64,000 nt of DNA from Macrothele yani. Taxonomy: Eukaryota > Arthropoda > Arachnida > Araneae > Macrothelidae. The notes under the pieces were generated by a model. That model saw only the letters and a list, made by a program, of their open reading frames with translations. It made no database searches and was not told the DNA's origin. Each line of letters begins with the position of its first letter. Position 1 is the stretch's first letter. The stretch is taken from NCBI GenBank assembly GCA_039090855.1, contig CM077011.1, positions 136,030,749 to 136,094,748 on the forward strand, given 5' to 3'. A program made the position numbers and the translations under genes. Below are positions 8,801 to 19,851 of this stretch, one piece after another.

Positions 8801-11618
8801 CGTGATTCATACGCTTTTTCAATCACAAAATTCCAGGACTTTTGGGTTTTTTTCCAGGACATAAGATCCAAACACTCTTACTTAAAATATAATGAAACCA
8901 TAGGTCTGTTCAACCTGTAACATACAACAAACAACTTCCTACATGCTTGGACAAACTTAATACAGAATGTTAAAAATGTTGTCCACTGCAGCTAACCAGA
9001 AACTTAGAATCACGGATAAATACTGAAATACCAAAACTGCAACTGAAAATGTGACCAGGTTTAATATCTACTAAACTTTTGTATACTATACTACACTGCT
9101 TTGGAGAAACTTTTATTTTTCTACTTTGGCTTTAGTTCAATTATTATTGAAGCAAATTACAGAATAAAAAAAAACCCATAAAACTCAAAAATACATAGGT
9201 ATGTGGCATTACTCTTAAAATGCTTTCATATACCACACAATTAATACATAAAATACTATTTATATTTAATTATTTTGAAATAATGCTTACATTGGAAATT
9301 TAAGGGTAAGGAAAGATGAAATATTTGGAACTTTTTCAAAGGACCAAAGGGATTGTTATTTCTTAAACACATAATCATGGAAGCAAGTATTTGTCTTACA
9401 TTTTATTTAGGGAAGGAATTTTCAACAAAATATTGATGCTGTAGCTAAGTTTTAAGTTTGTACTCACCAGCAAACAAAGTATGCACAAAAATTTCCAACA
9501 TGAAATGAAAGAGAATAACGGGAAAACCTTAATTCCAAGGGCTGTGTATAACTGCATTCATAAGTGATCAAGGCAATTTAATTGGGCATGATTAGAAAAC
9601 TAATTATAGAAGATGCAAAGTGATTAGTTTGCCCAGAAAATACTAAGAAACAACTAGATTTAAGTTTCTGATATTAGAAAGCAATCTAATTTTATAGCAA
9701 ATTTTATATAAAGCATTCATTAGAAAATTTTAGTAAAAGTCAAAATAACCCACAAAAGAACAAAAAAAAAAAAAAAACTCAGCTACTTATAAAACAACAG
9801 CTACTTACTTCCACAAGTGGCTAAAAAATATGAACTACGAAAATTAACAAATGGCACAAAAAAAACATTTTGCATAGCAGAAGGAAGGTATTAGAGACAA
9901 AAAGATTTTCAAATTGAACAGTTAAAAGAAGAGATAGAGAAGGAAACATGATATAACTGTATGCCTTTTAGCGGAAGAATTTTGCACACTGGAAAAGTTG
10001 AAACAGGGTAAAGTATTCCTCATAGCAAAAGCTATGCTAAGGAAAAAAAAAAAAACTTTTCAAATACGTCTTCCAGAAGCAGAGATAGCAAGAAAAACAT
10101 TTTGCCTTTACACCTCCTAGGAAAAAAGTTGTACACATTATTTGAAGAGAATCTTCTTATTGTAGCAAACATCTTATTCACTCTCCATCTTCATTATAGC
10201 GAATGGCATACAGTAAAAAAAGAAATTTCTCAATAGAGTTTTTACAGGAAGAGATAGGCTGAAAATGGAAGTACATAAACACAACCAGGCAGCAGAATTG
10301 TGAACCACAAACCTCAAATATAAACCTAAAGTGTTCCATAAGGTAAATGGTATCTGTTGTTAAAATAATTTTTTAAATCGGACATTTGAAAGTACAGATA
10401 TTGAGAAAAATTGATTAAATATTTGTGCCACCTAGTGGCGAAATTGTGCATTATTTTGGGAAGAAAATACACATAAGAAGTTTTCATAGTTAGTAGTATC
10501 TGGTCGAAAGAGAATATTTGTCAATCGGGTTATTCGTCCCGTAGATATTGCTGTAAACGGAAACTTGAACTTACGCCCTCTGGTGGTGCACTTGTGCATT
10601 AAGAAATATTTGAAATTATATGAGAAACATTTCGCACCAAAAATGTTCTCCAACAAAGAAAGAATTTTTCAAATCGCACTCTTAGAAACAGAGATTTGGA
10701 CAAAAATAGGATATACGTATACGGCCCTGGTGTAAAAATCATGCACTATTTAAGCAGGATGTATTCTCAAAAAGTTTTTGGAGGTGAGCGGTATCGGTCC
10801 ACGCAGGAATTTTTTCAATCGAGTTTCGAGCTCAAATTTTACTGCAAATACATCAGAAGCAAAACTAAACACTTATGTACCCTGACAGCCAAAAGATTCT
10901 TTACCAAAAGTGAGGAATTATATGCAAAACATTTCCCCTGAAGATCTGTATCCAACGCAGGAAGAATTTTTCAAATCAGACTTTTAGAAGTGGAGATATT
11001 GGGAAAATTGCAATTTATTGTTATGCCCCTAGCGGAAAATTTATGCACTATTTGAAAAAGGGACTACTGGAACTAAAAATAGTCTTCGTATAAATGCCAT
11101 CGAAAGGAAAAATAATTTTTAATTGGATATTTAGAAGCAAATGTATGAAATAAAATGCCTTTTAAATTCGATACAATCTTCATTTGCGCTCCCTAGCGGC
11201 AAAGTTGTGCATCGGAAAAAACCCGAAACAAATGAATCTTCATTCTCACATTTTAAGCTTCCCAATACGAAAAGAATTTTACAAATTGAACTAATAATTG
11301 CAGGGATATGGTCTTCCCGGTCGGACAGACAAAGTGATAACATAAGCACGACGCCAAAAGATGTTAATAATGCAGCTTCAGTCCTCCTAACAGACAAGAA
11401 AACCAACAGCCCCCCCCTGCATTTTGCAAGGGGTAGGGAGGAAAATTTGTCAGACATAAGTTATGTCAGTAGAAAAATCTTCAACTACAAAAAATATCGC
11501 GCAGGGACAAAAAGGCCAGAATGGATAAAATTCCAGGACATGTAACAGAATTTTAGGACATTTACAGGACAAATGGAATTTCAGGACTTTTCCAAGATTT
11601 GGACATGTACGAACCATG
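8801..11618. mobile_element. Non-autonomous hAT-like TIR element containing tandem repeats
   Basis: The left end is CGTGATTCATACG (8801-8813) and the right end, reversed, is CATGGTTCGTACA (ending 11618). These are 13-bp terminal inverted repeats differing by transitions, related to the CAGGGTTCGTACG termini of hAT-like elements. TACTAA flanks both ends directly (8795-8800 and 11619-11624), a candidate 6-bp target duplication. Both subterminal regions contain 'TTCCAGGACTTTT' style motifs. No transposase is visible. The interior holds a ~150-bp diverged tandem repeat. hAT duplications are normally 8 bp, so superfamily assignment is tentative. Confidence 0.5.
9965..11260. repeat. Diverged ~150-bp tandem repeat array
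   Basis: A motif of the form 'CCCTAGCGGcaaA.tTgTGCActattt' recurs near 9965, 10110, 10430, 10568, 10720, 11020 and 11190, with decayed copies near 10270 and 10870. Spacing is mostly 140-170 bp. Between them a second shared block, 'gaagaatttTTCAAATCggact.ttAGAAGcagAGATattggg', is seen at about 10055, 10370, 10665 and 10965. The array fills the right half of the TIR element, as in non-autonomous elements that carry satellite-like interiors. Confidence 0.6.
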
Positions 11619-11626
11619 TACTAATT

Positions 11627-12770
11627 TGTTTGCTTTATTTATGTATTATACAACGTACATTTTTGTGACAACTAAAATAAAAGTGATTGATTGATTGAAA
11701 ATGCGCATTTCTTCCTCACACCAGAGGATGTAATTTGCTCACAATCAGAAATGAAATGCAGTTGTTCTTTGTGGCAAGGTAAGGATGGTGTTCACATTTT
11801 TAAAGATTCTCTGGGGGCAATTCGAGCATTATTGCTCTACAGCAACCTGCACTCAGTCCATTTAATGTGACACCAAAGGCCCGAACTCTGAAGCAGTTTT
11901 GAATCTCATTGCCTTCATCTTTTGTATTTTATAGCTCTAACTGTAAAATTTGTGCTAGAATCATAGTGCTTTATTTTATATTTTGCTAGCTAGGGTAAAA
12001 TTCACCGCACATTTAGAATTCTTATGAAGTCCTATGGATTCCACTGTTACAGAGTGCCCTTCACTGTGTGTTTTATATTCATTGGAGTAGCAAAATTTCC
12101 CATATTAAAATTACTCTGTCAAAAACTTTTATGAAGCAATCTGGAACTTAGCACAATGATAATAATACAAAACCACTTTGCCATGTAACAGAAGATTCCC
12201 TATTTGATAGTCATCTATTTCTGCACACACTAGTGCCAAGAGGCCAGATATCAATCTCCTTTAAATGAGGAAAACAAGTGCTAAACGGAAAATCCATCTT
12301 GGACTAGCAGGAAGGTTTCCACATGTCGTGTGACTCCAACTGCTATACCACAAACCAAAATTGCTGGAAATATGACACTCAAACATATCACGCTGCAGTA
12401 TGACACGAGATGACATAACATCTCCACACTCCATGGAAGAAAGCTGGAACAAAATGATGTAATAGACCCAAACATTTCTAACATCTTTTTTTTTTTTTCA
12501 TTGCAAAGAAAAATTCTTGGATCTTTCACAAAAAAATTGAAAAACCAAGGACTTTCCAGGCCTGGAAAAAAGGAAAATCAAATTCCAGGACATTTCCTGA
12601 GGCCGCGCAAAGTCTGTGCAAATGGCATTCACATTTTTATTGCTAATTATAGTTCGTAAATAACGAATATCTATTATCTATTTACTAATAAACAGTTTAT
12701 GCCTGACTAGTTTTACCCTGACATAATGTAATAAGCTAAAAGCAGCCTTTTTTAAATCTGTTTTGTTTAA
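11627..12770. other. Intergenic stretch
   Basis: No gene is recognised. A block near 12540-12600 contains 'CCAAGGACTTTCCAGG' and 'TTCCAGGACATTTCC' motifs like those in the neighbouring TIR element, suggesting another fragment of that family without a recognisable end. Confidence 0.45.
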
Positions 12771-12773
12771 CGA

Positions 12774-12880
12774 AGTACGTGTATATCGATCTCTTAGAAT
12801 GATTTAACAAAATTCATGTATATCGATCTCTGTTTGGTTTAACAAAATTTGCGTATAAAATCTCTTCAGAATGGTAAGGC
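12774..12880. repeat. Three degenerate copies of a ~38-bp unit
   Basis: The unit 'cGTGTATATCGATCTCTtagaatgaTTTAACAAAATTc' occurs about three times in tandem, decaying toward the start of the LINE fragment at 12862. It may be 5' UTR remains of that LINE or an unrelated minisatellite. Confidence 0.55.
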
Positions 12881-13436
12881 TCCGGAAGTTGATGGCATAA
12901 CTGCTGAGATGTTGAAATATGGTGGATACTCTGTAATTGACTAGTTAACTGAAATTTGCCAGTTGTGCTGGGAGTTGGGAATGGTCTATTGGGATTGGAA
13001 GGATGCTATCATTCTTCCCTTTCATAAGGGAAAAGGTGATCAGACTGACTGCAAGAACTATCGTGGTATTAGCCTATTGAGTGTGCCAGGGAAAGTGTTT
13101 GGTAAGGTCATTATTGAAAAGGTATGAGGTCTTACATCAGAGAAAGTTTGGGATGTTCAGAGTGGTTTTATGCCAGGTACAGACTTCACTAACCAAATTT
13201 TTGTATTATTTGCATTATGCATGATGATTGAAAAGTATCTGGCTGTTAGTAAAAGGTTTTTGCTACCTTCATAGATTTAGAGAAAGCTTATGACTGAGTT
13301 AATAGGATACTTTTTGTGGAAGGTATTGAATAAATATGGTGTTACTGAGAATCTACTTAATAGTGTAACAGCCATGTATGTTGGCAGCAGAGTTGTGTAC
13401 GAGTGAATGGTGTTGTATCAAAATGGTTTTCTATTG
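12862..13436 (+). pseudogene. LINE reverse transcriptase, N-terminal half
   Basis: Fragments of the finger and palm regions are readable in shifting frames: GKAPEVDGITAEMLKYGG, LCWELGMVYWDWKDAI, CKNYRGISLLSVPGKVFGKV and QSGFMPGTDFTNQIF. Premature stops and frameshifts break it repeatedly, for example a TAG right after the GGYSVID codons. The coding sense continues at 14504 after the hAT element. Confidence 0.68.
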
Positions 13437-13444
13437 ATGCAGGA

Positions 13445-14495
13445 CAGTGGCATATCTTGGGTACGAGACCTGGGCTATCTCCCCCTCCCCCTCCCCCCAG
13501 TACTGTTTTTTTTAATTGTGAAGTTTAATTTTTAATTGTTAATTAATAGAAGTAACTTTTTTCTAAATTTTAGATACATGCCATTGCTAACATGATACCA
13601 AATAATTATGAGGATTAGGATTTGAACACTTATTTGTACATGAACTCCATTCTTCTCCTGGTTTCTTCCGAGTACTTTTTCATATTTAAAAATAATGTTC
13701 TTCTCTATTGACAAAACAACCAAGTTTTTTGAATGTGCATGTTTTTGTGTGGCTCTAAGATATATCTTGATTCTTTTTAATGCTGAAACTCTTCTTTTGG
13801 ACGTTGGAGTTGCTGATGGAAAGTTTAATATAAGGTCTGCTAATTTGTACACCTCACTAAACACTATGTCCAATTTATTCAACTTTATGTAACATGTAAT
13901 GTCTCTTACTGATTTGTTTTTGTATTCATCAAAGGAATGAAACACCTTCAGTTCATTTTTTAGTTGGATGTATCAAAATTTGAATTAAGTTCTGACAGTA
14001 GAGTTCAGGGAAGCTTTCACAAAATTTATCAAAACAGTTCGAATCCAACAAAGCCACAAATTTAAGATATATCTCCGATTTTAATTCATTGACACTTCAC
14101 AAAAACTGAAACAACTCTCGCAAAACACTTATGGGTGGGAGTATGCGAGTGACAGAGATAGTCTAACTCTTCTTTTTTCGAAGCGAACCGTTTCCCAAAG
14201 CAATGGCCCATTCCCTCTACCAGCTGATTCATGTTGTCATGAAACGCTAGCAGACGATTGTACGGAAGGTTATCAAATCAGAACTGTGGAGCCTCTGGAA
14301 GAGCTGCTTATGTTACGCTTGTTTTTCGCTCCCCAGACTGAGTCAAAGAAGCGAATCCGCACGTGCTTTTTTTCGCACCGAAAGCATTGACATATTTTAA
14401 TACCGTTGATAATTGACTTTTATTTGTGTATATTTAATTCAGTTTTATTTGTGTATTCTCTGGGCCTTGCAGTTGGCCTCGAATATACGCCACTG
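13445..14495 (-). mobile_element. Non-autonomous hAT element (1051 bp) inside the LINE
   Basis: The element begins CAGTGGCATATCTTGGG at 13445 and ends with the reverse of CAGTGGCGTATATTCGAG at 14495, typical CAGTGGCG-type hAT termini. Flanking 8-mers ATGCAGGA (13437-13444) and GTGCAGGA (14496-14503) differ at one position, as expected for an aged 8-bp target duplication. It retains only the transposase C-terminus on the minus strand, so it is an internal-deletion derivative. A CCCCCT-rich run lies just inside the left end. Confidence 0.85.
13532..13945 (-). pseudogene. hAT transposase C-terminal dimerisation region
   Basis: The 137-residue frame contains LILNFPSATPTSKRRVSALK and then RIKIYLRATQKHAHSKNLVV, matching the hAT C-terminal dimerisation domain ('..P.s.a.aERsFSaLkrIKt.lRntm.q.rL..L..lsi'). 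The catalytic core and zinc finger are deleted. It lies within the hAT element at 13445-14495. Confidence 0.75.
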
Positions 14496-14503
14496 GTGCA
14501 GGA

Positions 14504-15600
14504 GTCAGACAAGGTTGTGTAATGTCACCATGGCTGTTTAATATATTTATGGATGCGTGATGCCAAGATGGACAATACTGGTTTATGTCTTGGTAATATC
14601 CGTGTGTGCAGATTGTTGTATGCTGATGACACAGTCCCGTTGGCAGAGAGCAAAAGTAAGTTACAGAGTATTGTTGTCCCTGATGTACGAAGTTTGTATG
14701 AAATTCAAACTGAGTATAAAAAAGGGAAAAAACAAAGTTATGGTTTTTGAGCAAGGAAATGTTAGTACTGAATGCAAGATAAGTCTTAATGGCATACAGA
14801 TTGACCAGGTGAATGAGTTTGTGTATTTAGGAAGTATGTTTGACAGAGAGAACAAATTACATGGCGAAATTAAAAGTGAGTTTAACAGTATGCTGTCCCG
14901 GATGCACAAACTGAGTATAAATAAGGGAAAAACCAAAGTTATGCTTTTTGAGCAAGGAACTAATAGCACTGAATGTAGTGTGTCTAAATGACATAGTGAT
15001 TGACCAGGTGAATTAGTTTGTGTATTTGGGAAGCATGTTTGACAGAGAAAACAAATTGGACATGGTGAAATTAGTAGGTGAGCAAATTCTTCATTCAAAG
15101 TCATAGCTGCTTTGGGAGGTTTTCACAGGAATGATGGTTTCTTGAAAGAGTCCCGCATGGCTGCGTATGAGAGTGTAATTGTTCCTACTCTGATGTATAG
15201 CAGTGAAACCTGGGTACTGCACAAGAAACATGGGAGTTGTTTGTGTGCTGGAGAAATGCATGACTTACAGAGGGTTTGTGGCAAGACACATTCTGATTGT
15301 GTGAGGAATGAAGATGTGTTGCAGTTTGTAAAGCAAAATGTTGTTAGCAAGGTGTAGACTAATATTCTTTGGTGGTTTGGACATGTTGAAGGAATGACTG
15401 ATGAGATGCTTACTAAGAAATTTTTTTGACCCAAGTGGTAGGAAAGAAAGGCAGAGGAAGACCAAGGAAACCATGGGAGGATCAGATTCAGGAGTGTATG
15501 CATGAGAAAAAGATTATGAGTATGAAGTATAGGTCTTGTGTACATTGTGTGATGGATGCCAGTGAAGCCCGAGTTGTGTCAAGATCGCTATAAATGAAGA
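14504..15600 (+). pseudogene. LINE reverse transcriptase, C-terminal half
   Basis: After the hAT element the RT continues with RQGCVMSPWLFNIFMDA, LLYADDTVPLAESKSKLQSI (catalytic YADD near 14617), KNKVMVFEQGNVSTEC, NGIQIDQVNEFVYLGSMFD and later YESVIVPTLMYSSETWVL. A segment around 14900-15060 repeats the 'NKGKTKVMLFEQGTNSTEC ... VYLGSMFDRENKL' block, an internal partial duplication of about 200 bp. Several frameshifts make it non-functional. Confidence 0.72.
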
Positions 15601-15764
15601 AGTTTGATACGGCAATGGTAAGTACATAATCAGTTTAACATTTATCTGGTAGCTTGTATTTCTTTGTGGAGATAACCTCTGAATCTCAGAGAACAGATTA
15701 GTTTAGTGCGTGCATCGAACGTTTTGAACTCTCCCTTCAACTTCATTATAACCGTTATTTAACA

Positions 15765-15945
15765 CCCAGTGAACAACTAGATGGGCCGTCTCTAATTTAG
15801 GGCCACTGGTTTTACGGAAGGGAGAGTGCCAATGCCGTAAGGCAAACGCAACATCCATGCCTCACCGGGATACAAATCCAGACCCTTTTGAACGAATGTT
15901 CCATCAGGCCAGAGCTTAGACAACTAACCGCATCTCAGGTTCCAC
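15765..15945 (-). mobile_element. Diverged tRNA-derived SINE copy
   Basis: The sequence matches, with many substitutions, the SINE copies at 17132-17358 and 17407-17625. Shared blocks are 'CTAATTTAGGGcCACTGGtt', 'ggGAGAGtGCCAaTGCCGTAAGgCAAACgCAACATCCATGCC' and a degraded B-box region. It is in minus orientation and older than the other two copies. Confidence 0.7.
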
Positions 15946-16798
15946 TGCATTTCATATTTTATTAACCTAACTAAAAGCTCCCCCCTCCCTTTTTTTTAAA
16001 TAGTAACTGAAAATAGTTTTCATATTTAAACAATTCTGTCAAAAACAATGCACCTTAAATCTACACAATCCCCCGATTTTTTCCCAACAATTTTTAATGT
16101 TGTTTTGATCAAAAATTCATTCAGCAGGTCAGTCTCGGCCACGTTATAAGGCTAAGAATGAATATACTTGCCGCAAAAAGAACACTTTTCCAAAACTTTG
16201 CGAGGAGGTATTTATAATCCATACTGCTCTGACTGACATACTTTTATCACAGCCGCATTCAACCCTGATAAGATACAAAATACTGCAGCACCCACATGGA
16301 CATCATCGAAAGTAAACAAAACCCAGCTCGTTGACTTTACTGACGCGGTCACGGAGCAGTAGTTAACCGTGACGTCATACATTTACGATCGAGGTCTTCT
16401 TCGTTAGCCACGTTTATGATCCTACACAAAATGTATCTCCGAAGATTTTGTTTATCTTATGTCGGATCTTACAGAGTATTTTCTGATCACAGAAAAGCAG
16501 ATTTTAATAAATGCATGTACATCATTCTTTTTTCGATTTCTGACTGTTAATCCTGAACAAGACAAAACAACTGAAAAAGGATTTTGTGGTAAAAAAATTT
16601 CTCTTATTAACACCTAAATACTATAACTTTACTTTTCATTGAGCCTATTTCGTCAAAAAGAAACAAATTAATACTGTAAAAAAAAACGACAACTCTGTTT
16701 GAATGCGATTTCTGCAAGGGCGATATCATTGGATCATTTCTCCGTGACGTCTATCCACACGTGTTTGTTATTTGTGTACTGTATAGTGATCGGTGAAG
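15946..16798. other. Intergenic stretch upstream of a possible first exon
   Basis: There are no recognisable repeats. The 3' half has a higher CpG content than its surroundings and contains TGACGTCA at 16370-16377, 'TGACGTC' near 16745 and CACGTG near 16758. It may be the promoter region of the exon starting at 16799, but no TATA box or initiator can be assigned. Confidence 0.35.
16370..16377. promoter_or_regulatory. Consensus CRE (TGACGTCA)
   Basis: A perfect palindromic cAMP-response-element consensus lies about 420 bp upstream of the candidate start codon at 16799, with a further half-site and an E-box (CACGTG) within 60 bp of it. An 8-mer can occur by chance, so this is only suggestive. 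Confidence 0.25.
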
Positions 16799-16966
16799 AT
16801 GTCTGATGATTATGTAAACTGTTGTGGAAATGAAGAAGTTAAATGTGAATTCATAACTCCTCATCACGACGAGGTTAATGTGGATGAAGATAGTGAATAC
16901 ATAAAGAATTCGAGAAATACGAAACTAGATACGCCATTAGATCGTTCTTTGGTTCATAAGATAAAG
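16799..16966 (+). CDS. Candidate first coding exon of an unrecognised host gene
   Basis: The frame starts MSDDYVNCCGNEEVKCEF and runs 56 codons to ...RSLVHKIK, where AAG|GTTCGT could be a 5' splice site (GT at +1/+2, G at +5, but not the full consensus). The exon would end in phase 0. The acidic, low-hydrophobicity composition is unlike the mobile-element ORFs here, and the region is repeat-free. If not spliced, the frame stops at 17009-17011. No family is recognised. It may join candidate exons at 19852 and 31251, both phase 0. Confidence 0.4.
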
Positions 16967-17131
16967 GTTCGTAGTTGTATTGAAATCTCACTTGATAAAC
17001 GATCTGGGTAACATGAGCTCAGTTGGAGAAATTCAGCCGGTATTTTATTACAGTGCAGTGTCACTTTGATTAACGAATGCATTTTCCAGGGTTCATCCTA
17101 GGACTAAAAAAGTGCACGGGCTTATTGTTTT

Positions 17132-17358
17132 TTTTTTTTTTTTTTTTTTTTGATTGGAGGTTTAACGACCACCGTGAGCAACTCAATGGGCTATAAGCAG
17201 TCGCCCGTCCCTAATTTAGGGTCACTGGTTCCAGGGAAGGGAGAGCCAGTGCCGTAAGACAAACACAACATCCATGCCAGACCGGGATTCGAACCCGGAC
17301 CCCTTACGGACGAACGATCAGAGGCCAGCGCCTTAGACCACTGCGCCACCGGGGCGGC
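17132..17358 (-). mobile_element. tRNA-derived SINE with 12-bp target duplication
   Basis: On the minus strand it starts with a tRNA-like head: GGTGGCGCAGTGGTCTAAGG (A box), then GGGTTCGAATCCCGG (B box). A body of about 120 bp follows, ending CTCCAATC and a poly(A) tail (seen as T's from 17132 to 17151). GCTTATTGTTTT occurs at 17120-17131 and at 17359-17370, a clean 12-bp target site duplication consistent with LINE-mediated integration. The head resembles a Leu/Ser-type tRNA. It is the best-preserved SINE in the window. Confidence 0.88.
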
Positions 17359-17406
17359 GCTTATTGTTTTCAAAGGGTATTATGTATACATCGACCTTAC
17401 AAAAAC

Positions 17407-17625
17407 AAGGCGTCGCCCAGTGGTCTAAGCGATGGCCTCTGATCATTCGTCGGAAAGGGGTCCGGGTTCGAATCCCGTTGAGGCATGGATATTGTGTTTG
17501 ACTTACGGCACTGGCACTCTCCCTTCTCTGGAACCAGTGACCCTAAATTAGGGACGGGCGACTGCTTATAGCCCATCGAGTTGCTCACGGTGGTTAAAAC
17601 CTCCAATAACCCCCCCCCCCCCCAA
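17407..17625 (+). mobile_element. tRNA-derived SINE, inverted relative to its neighbour
   Basis: This is a second copy of the same SINE in + orientation: CGCCCAGTGGTCTAAGCGA, GGGTTCGAATCCCG, then the shared body to CTCCAATAA. The tail is a run of about 14 C followed by AAACAAG rather than poly(A). AAACAAG also precedes the left end, a possible short duplication. Together with the minus copy 48 bp upstream it can form a ~200-bp hairpin. Confidence 0.82.
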
Positions 17626-17639
17626 ACAAGTCTGTACAA

Positions 17640-19070
17640 GCAGCGTTAATTCGCCGGAAAAGTTCAACAAAATTCACTGTGGATATTAAAATATTATTAT
17701 CATTGTTTAAACGTGTAAGTGCACATTCAATAAGTAATTTCTGAAAAGTGCAGTTGAACGATTTATTTTGTCAGTCGAACCATTAAGAAAATAAAACCAT
17801 TTTTCGAAAATCATAAAAACATGCGCCTGCTTCTAGCATTTCTCCATTTATGAACAGCATTCACTTCATTAGTTTTCCTCCGAAGGGAGATACTTTCCAG
17901 CGTTCGAATTACCTGATAGTCTGCTGGTTATTGGTCAGTAAATATTCCATCGGGCCAGTAAATTATTTATGCTACTTGCTCGGATGGCCACCATTTTTTC
18001 TCCAGTTTGTTTTGGAGTTTGCAGGTTTATAAAGAACTGAACCAAGTTTAGCTATGGCAATTCTCGGATTTTTTGAAATCCAGATATTTACTATTTAAAA
18101 TCTGAATATCGGAATTGCAGACCATACTTCAGTTTCATGAAATGTTCAGACTGTAATAAACTGCTGTCCGAATCAAAATATTTGGATTAAGACGGCACCG
18201 CTTTTTGCCCAAGTAGTGACCCCAGAGTATGGGTCTTTTATTATGCATTTTAACTAGAGGTTGAAGAACCATTTATGCTCTGGCTTTGCCCATCTGTATG
18301 AATTCTGCTCACATGGGAGAACCTCCTGCCTTTCACACAGAAGCAAGGTATTCCATGACTTTTGGTATGTTGCTAAGTGCTTCATAATCAATGCATTGTA
18401 TGCACTACACTACATATATATGCATGCATTCAATTTCACGACTTAAAAAAGAAACCTTTTGATTTTTTTATCAACTTTTACTCCATGTGTATGGCTATTA
18501 GAAAATAAAAATATCCAAATATCACAATTCGGTAGATAAATTCTAAATTTTATCATTCGAGATAAAAATTTTGCAGAAATACACACCAGAATAAAAACTA
18601 CAGTTGCAACCACTCTTGTTCCTGCTGCATAGCAAAGGCAAAACTATGAAGATACAAAAATGCAATAGGAAAGCCACAAGGACAAAAGCGTTCTGTATCT
18701 TCTCCACCACACGCAAGCCAACTTTTGTTTCTAACCTTTGTCTCGCACGAATGACACTGGTGGGAGAGGTCAAATGGAAGTGTGTAAGCCATTTTTGTAA
18801 AACAGCAGTTTGCATTCAACATCAGCATTCCCTGTGGGACTAAAACAGGCAAGGAATCATGGGAAGAGAAGTGTGTTGTTGCAGTGGCAGACTGGAAAGT
18901 ATCAGTTTAAAGACCAGCAACCCAGGTCACTTTTATGTTTGTGAATGATAATCAAAATATATATTTATATTAATAAACACAGTTGACATGAATTAGGAAC
19001 ATCAAATAGAATAAACAAATACATCACTCTTTCCACGTTTTAGCAACACACAGCAACCGAAAAATTGTTA
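17640..19070. other. Intergenic or intronic stretch
   Basis: No gene, transposon end or clear repeat is recognised. It would be intronic if the exons at 16799 and 19852 belong together. Confidence 0.4.
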
Positions 19071-19073
19071 TTC

Positions 19074-19150
19074 GGTCACCGTCGAGGAATTGAACCCTGA
19101 ATCTCTCGATATCTAGCTGAGTGTGTTAGCCTTACACCACGGTAACCAAC
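19074..19150 (-). tRNA. tRNA-like sequence (pseudogene or SINE head)
   Basis: On the minus strand GGTTACC ... GGTGACC can form a 7-bp acceptor-like stem (one G-U). Between them are a D-arm-like 'GTGGTGTAAGGCTAACAC' and a B-box-like GGGTTCAATTCC. The anticodon arm does not form five clean pairs, so no isotype is assigned. It is more likely a tRNA pseudogene or SINE head than a working tRNA. Confidence 0.4.
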
Positions 19151-19851
19151 AATCCACGGCGCTATGTGTGTTTTTCAGTCAGCTTCTGACATAAATCCGT
19201 AAGATGGACTCAGCTACTGAAACGTTTCCATCTGGTGGCCACTAGATGGAAACTGTGCTTCATAATCAATGCAAACAGACATGGCAACAGACTGCACCAA
19301 ATGTTGTTTTTATATTTAAAACACAAACACAAAGATCACAGATATCAGTGTTTCAAGAAAAACTCTCTGCACGAAGCATTGTGAAATGAGTGAAACACTT
19401 AGCAGTTTTTTTACATATGTAATCAAAACTGTGTTATAAAAATCATGCAAAATAATTATTTAAATTAATGTAAAATATGAGAACTTATACCTTCATATAA
19501 TCATTCTTGCCATTAACAAACAAGCAAGCATCCATCACCTCAATTACATGTTTGTTTTATAATCTTCATCTGTTGAGTCAGAACATTTTATCTTTGAATT
19601 TTAAGTACCCTCCCTCTACTAGCTTAGCTTAATTTAGGACCTAAGAGGATAAATTTGAGATCTCGATGGGAGTTTTCCTTCCATAGAGTCAGTAACCCTA
19701 AATTAGATTTCATTTATTTGAGAATAGGGGCACAATGAATGTTAAAAAAAAAAAAAAAAAAACAGACTTTACTCAGATTAAAGTAATTAAATTCTGTTTT
19801 TAACAAAGACCCTTTAGTACAGTTTCTAATAATTAAAAACAGGCCTTTTAG

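Larger units (their letters stand above)
12862..15700 (+). mobile_element. Second LINE family, split by a hAT element
   Basis: The reading starts at NGKAPEVDGITAEMLKYGG within the RT and continues with KDAIILPFHKGKG, NYRGISLLSVPGKVFGKV, 'EKAYD' remnants and VNGVVSKWFSIDAG. After the 1.05-kb insertion it resumes as GVRQGCVMSPWLFNIFMDA, LLYADDTV and FVYLGSMFD. Rejoining the flanks across the insertion restores the coding sense, so it is one element. It has many frameshifts and stops and is 5'-truncated. It differs clearly from the RTE-like copies A-D. The non-coding 3' part (about 15598-15700) recurs inverted near 46440-46545. Clade uncertain. Confidence 0.75.

Noticed and set aside
18543..18852. 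Overlapping ~80-90-codon frames on both strands
   Set aside because: No domain, no splice signals, and frames on both strands suggest chance.
19660..19712. SINE fragment ('GTCAGTAACCCTAAATTAG')
   Set aside because: Only about 30 bases resemble the SINE body; too short to call.
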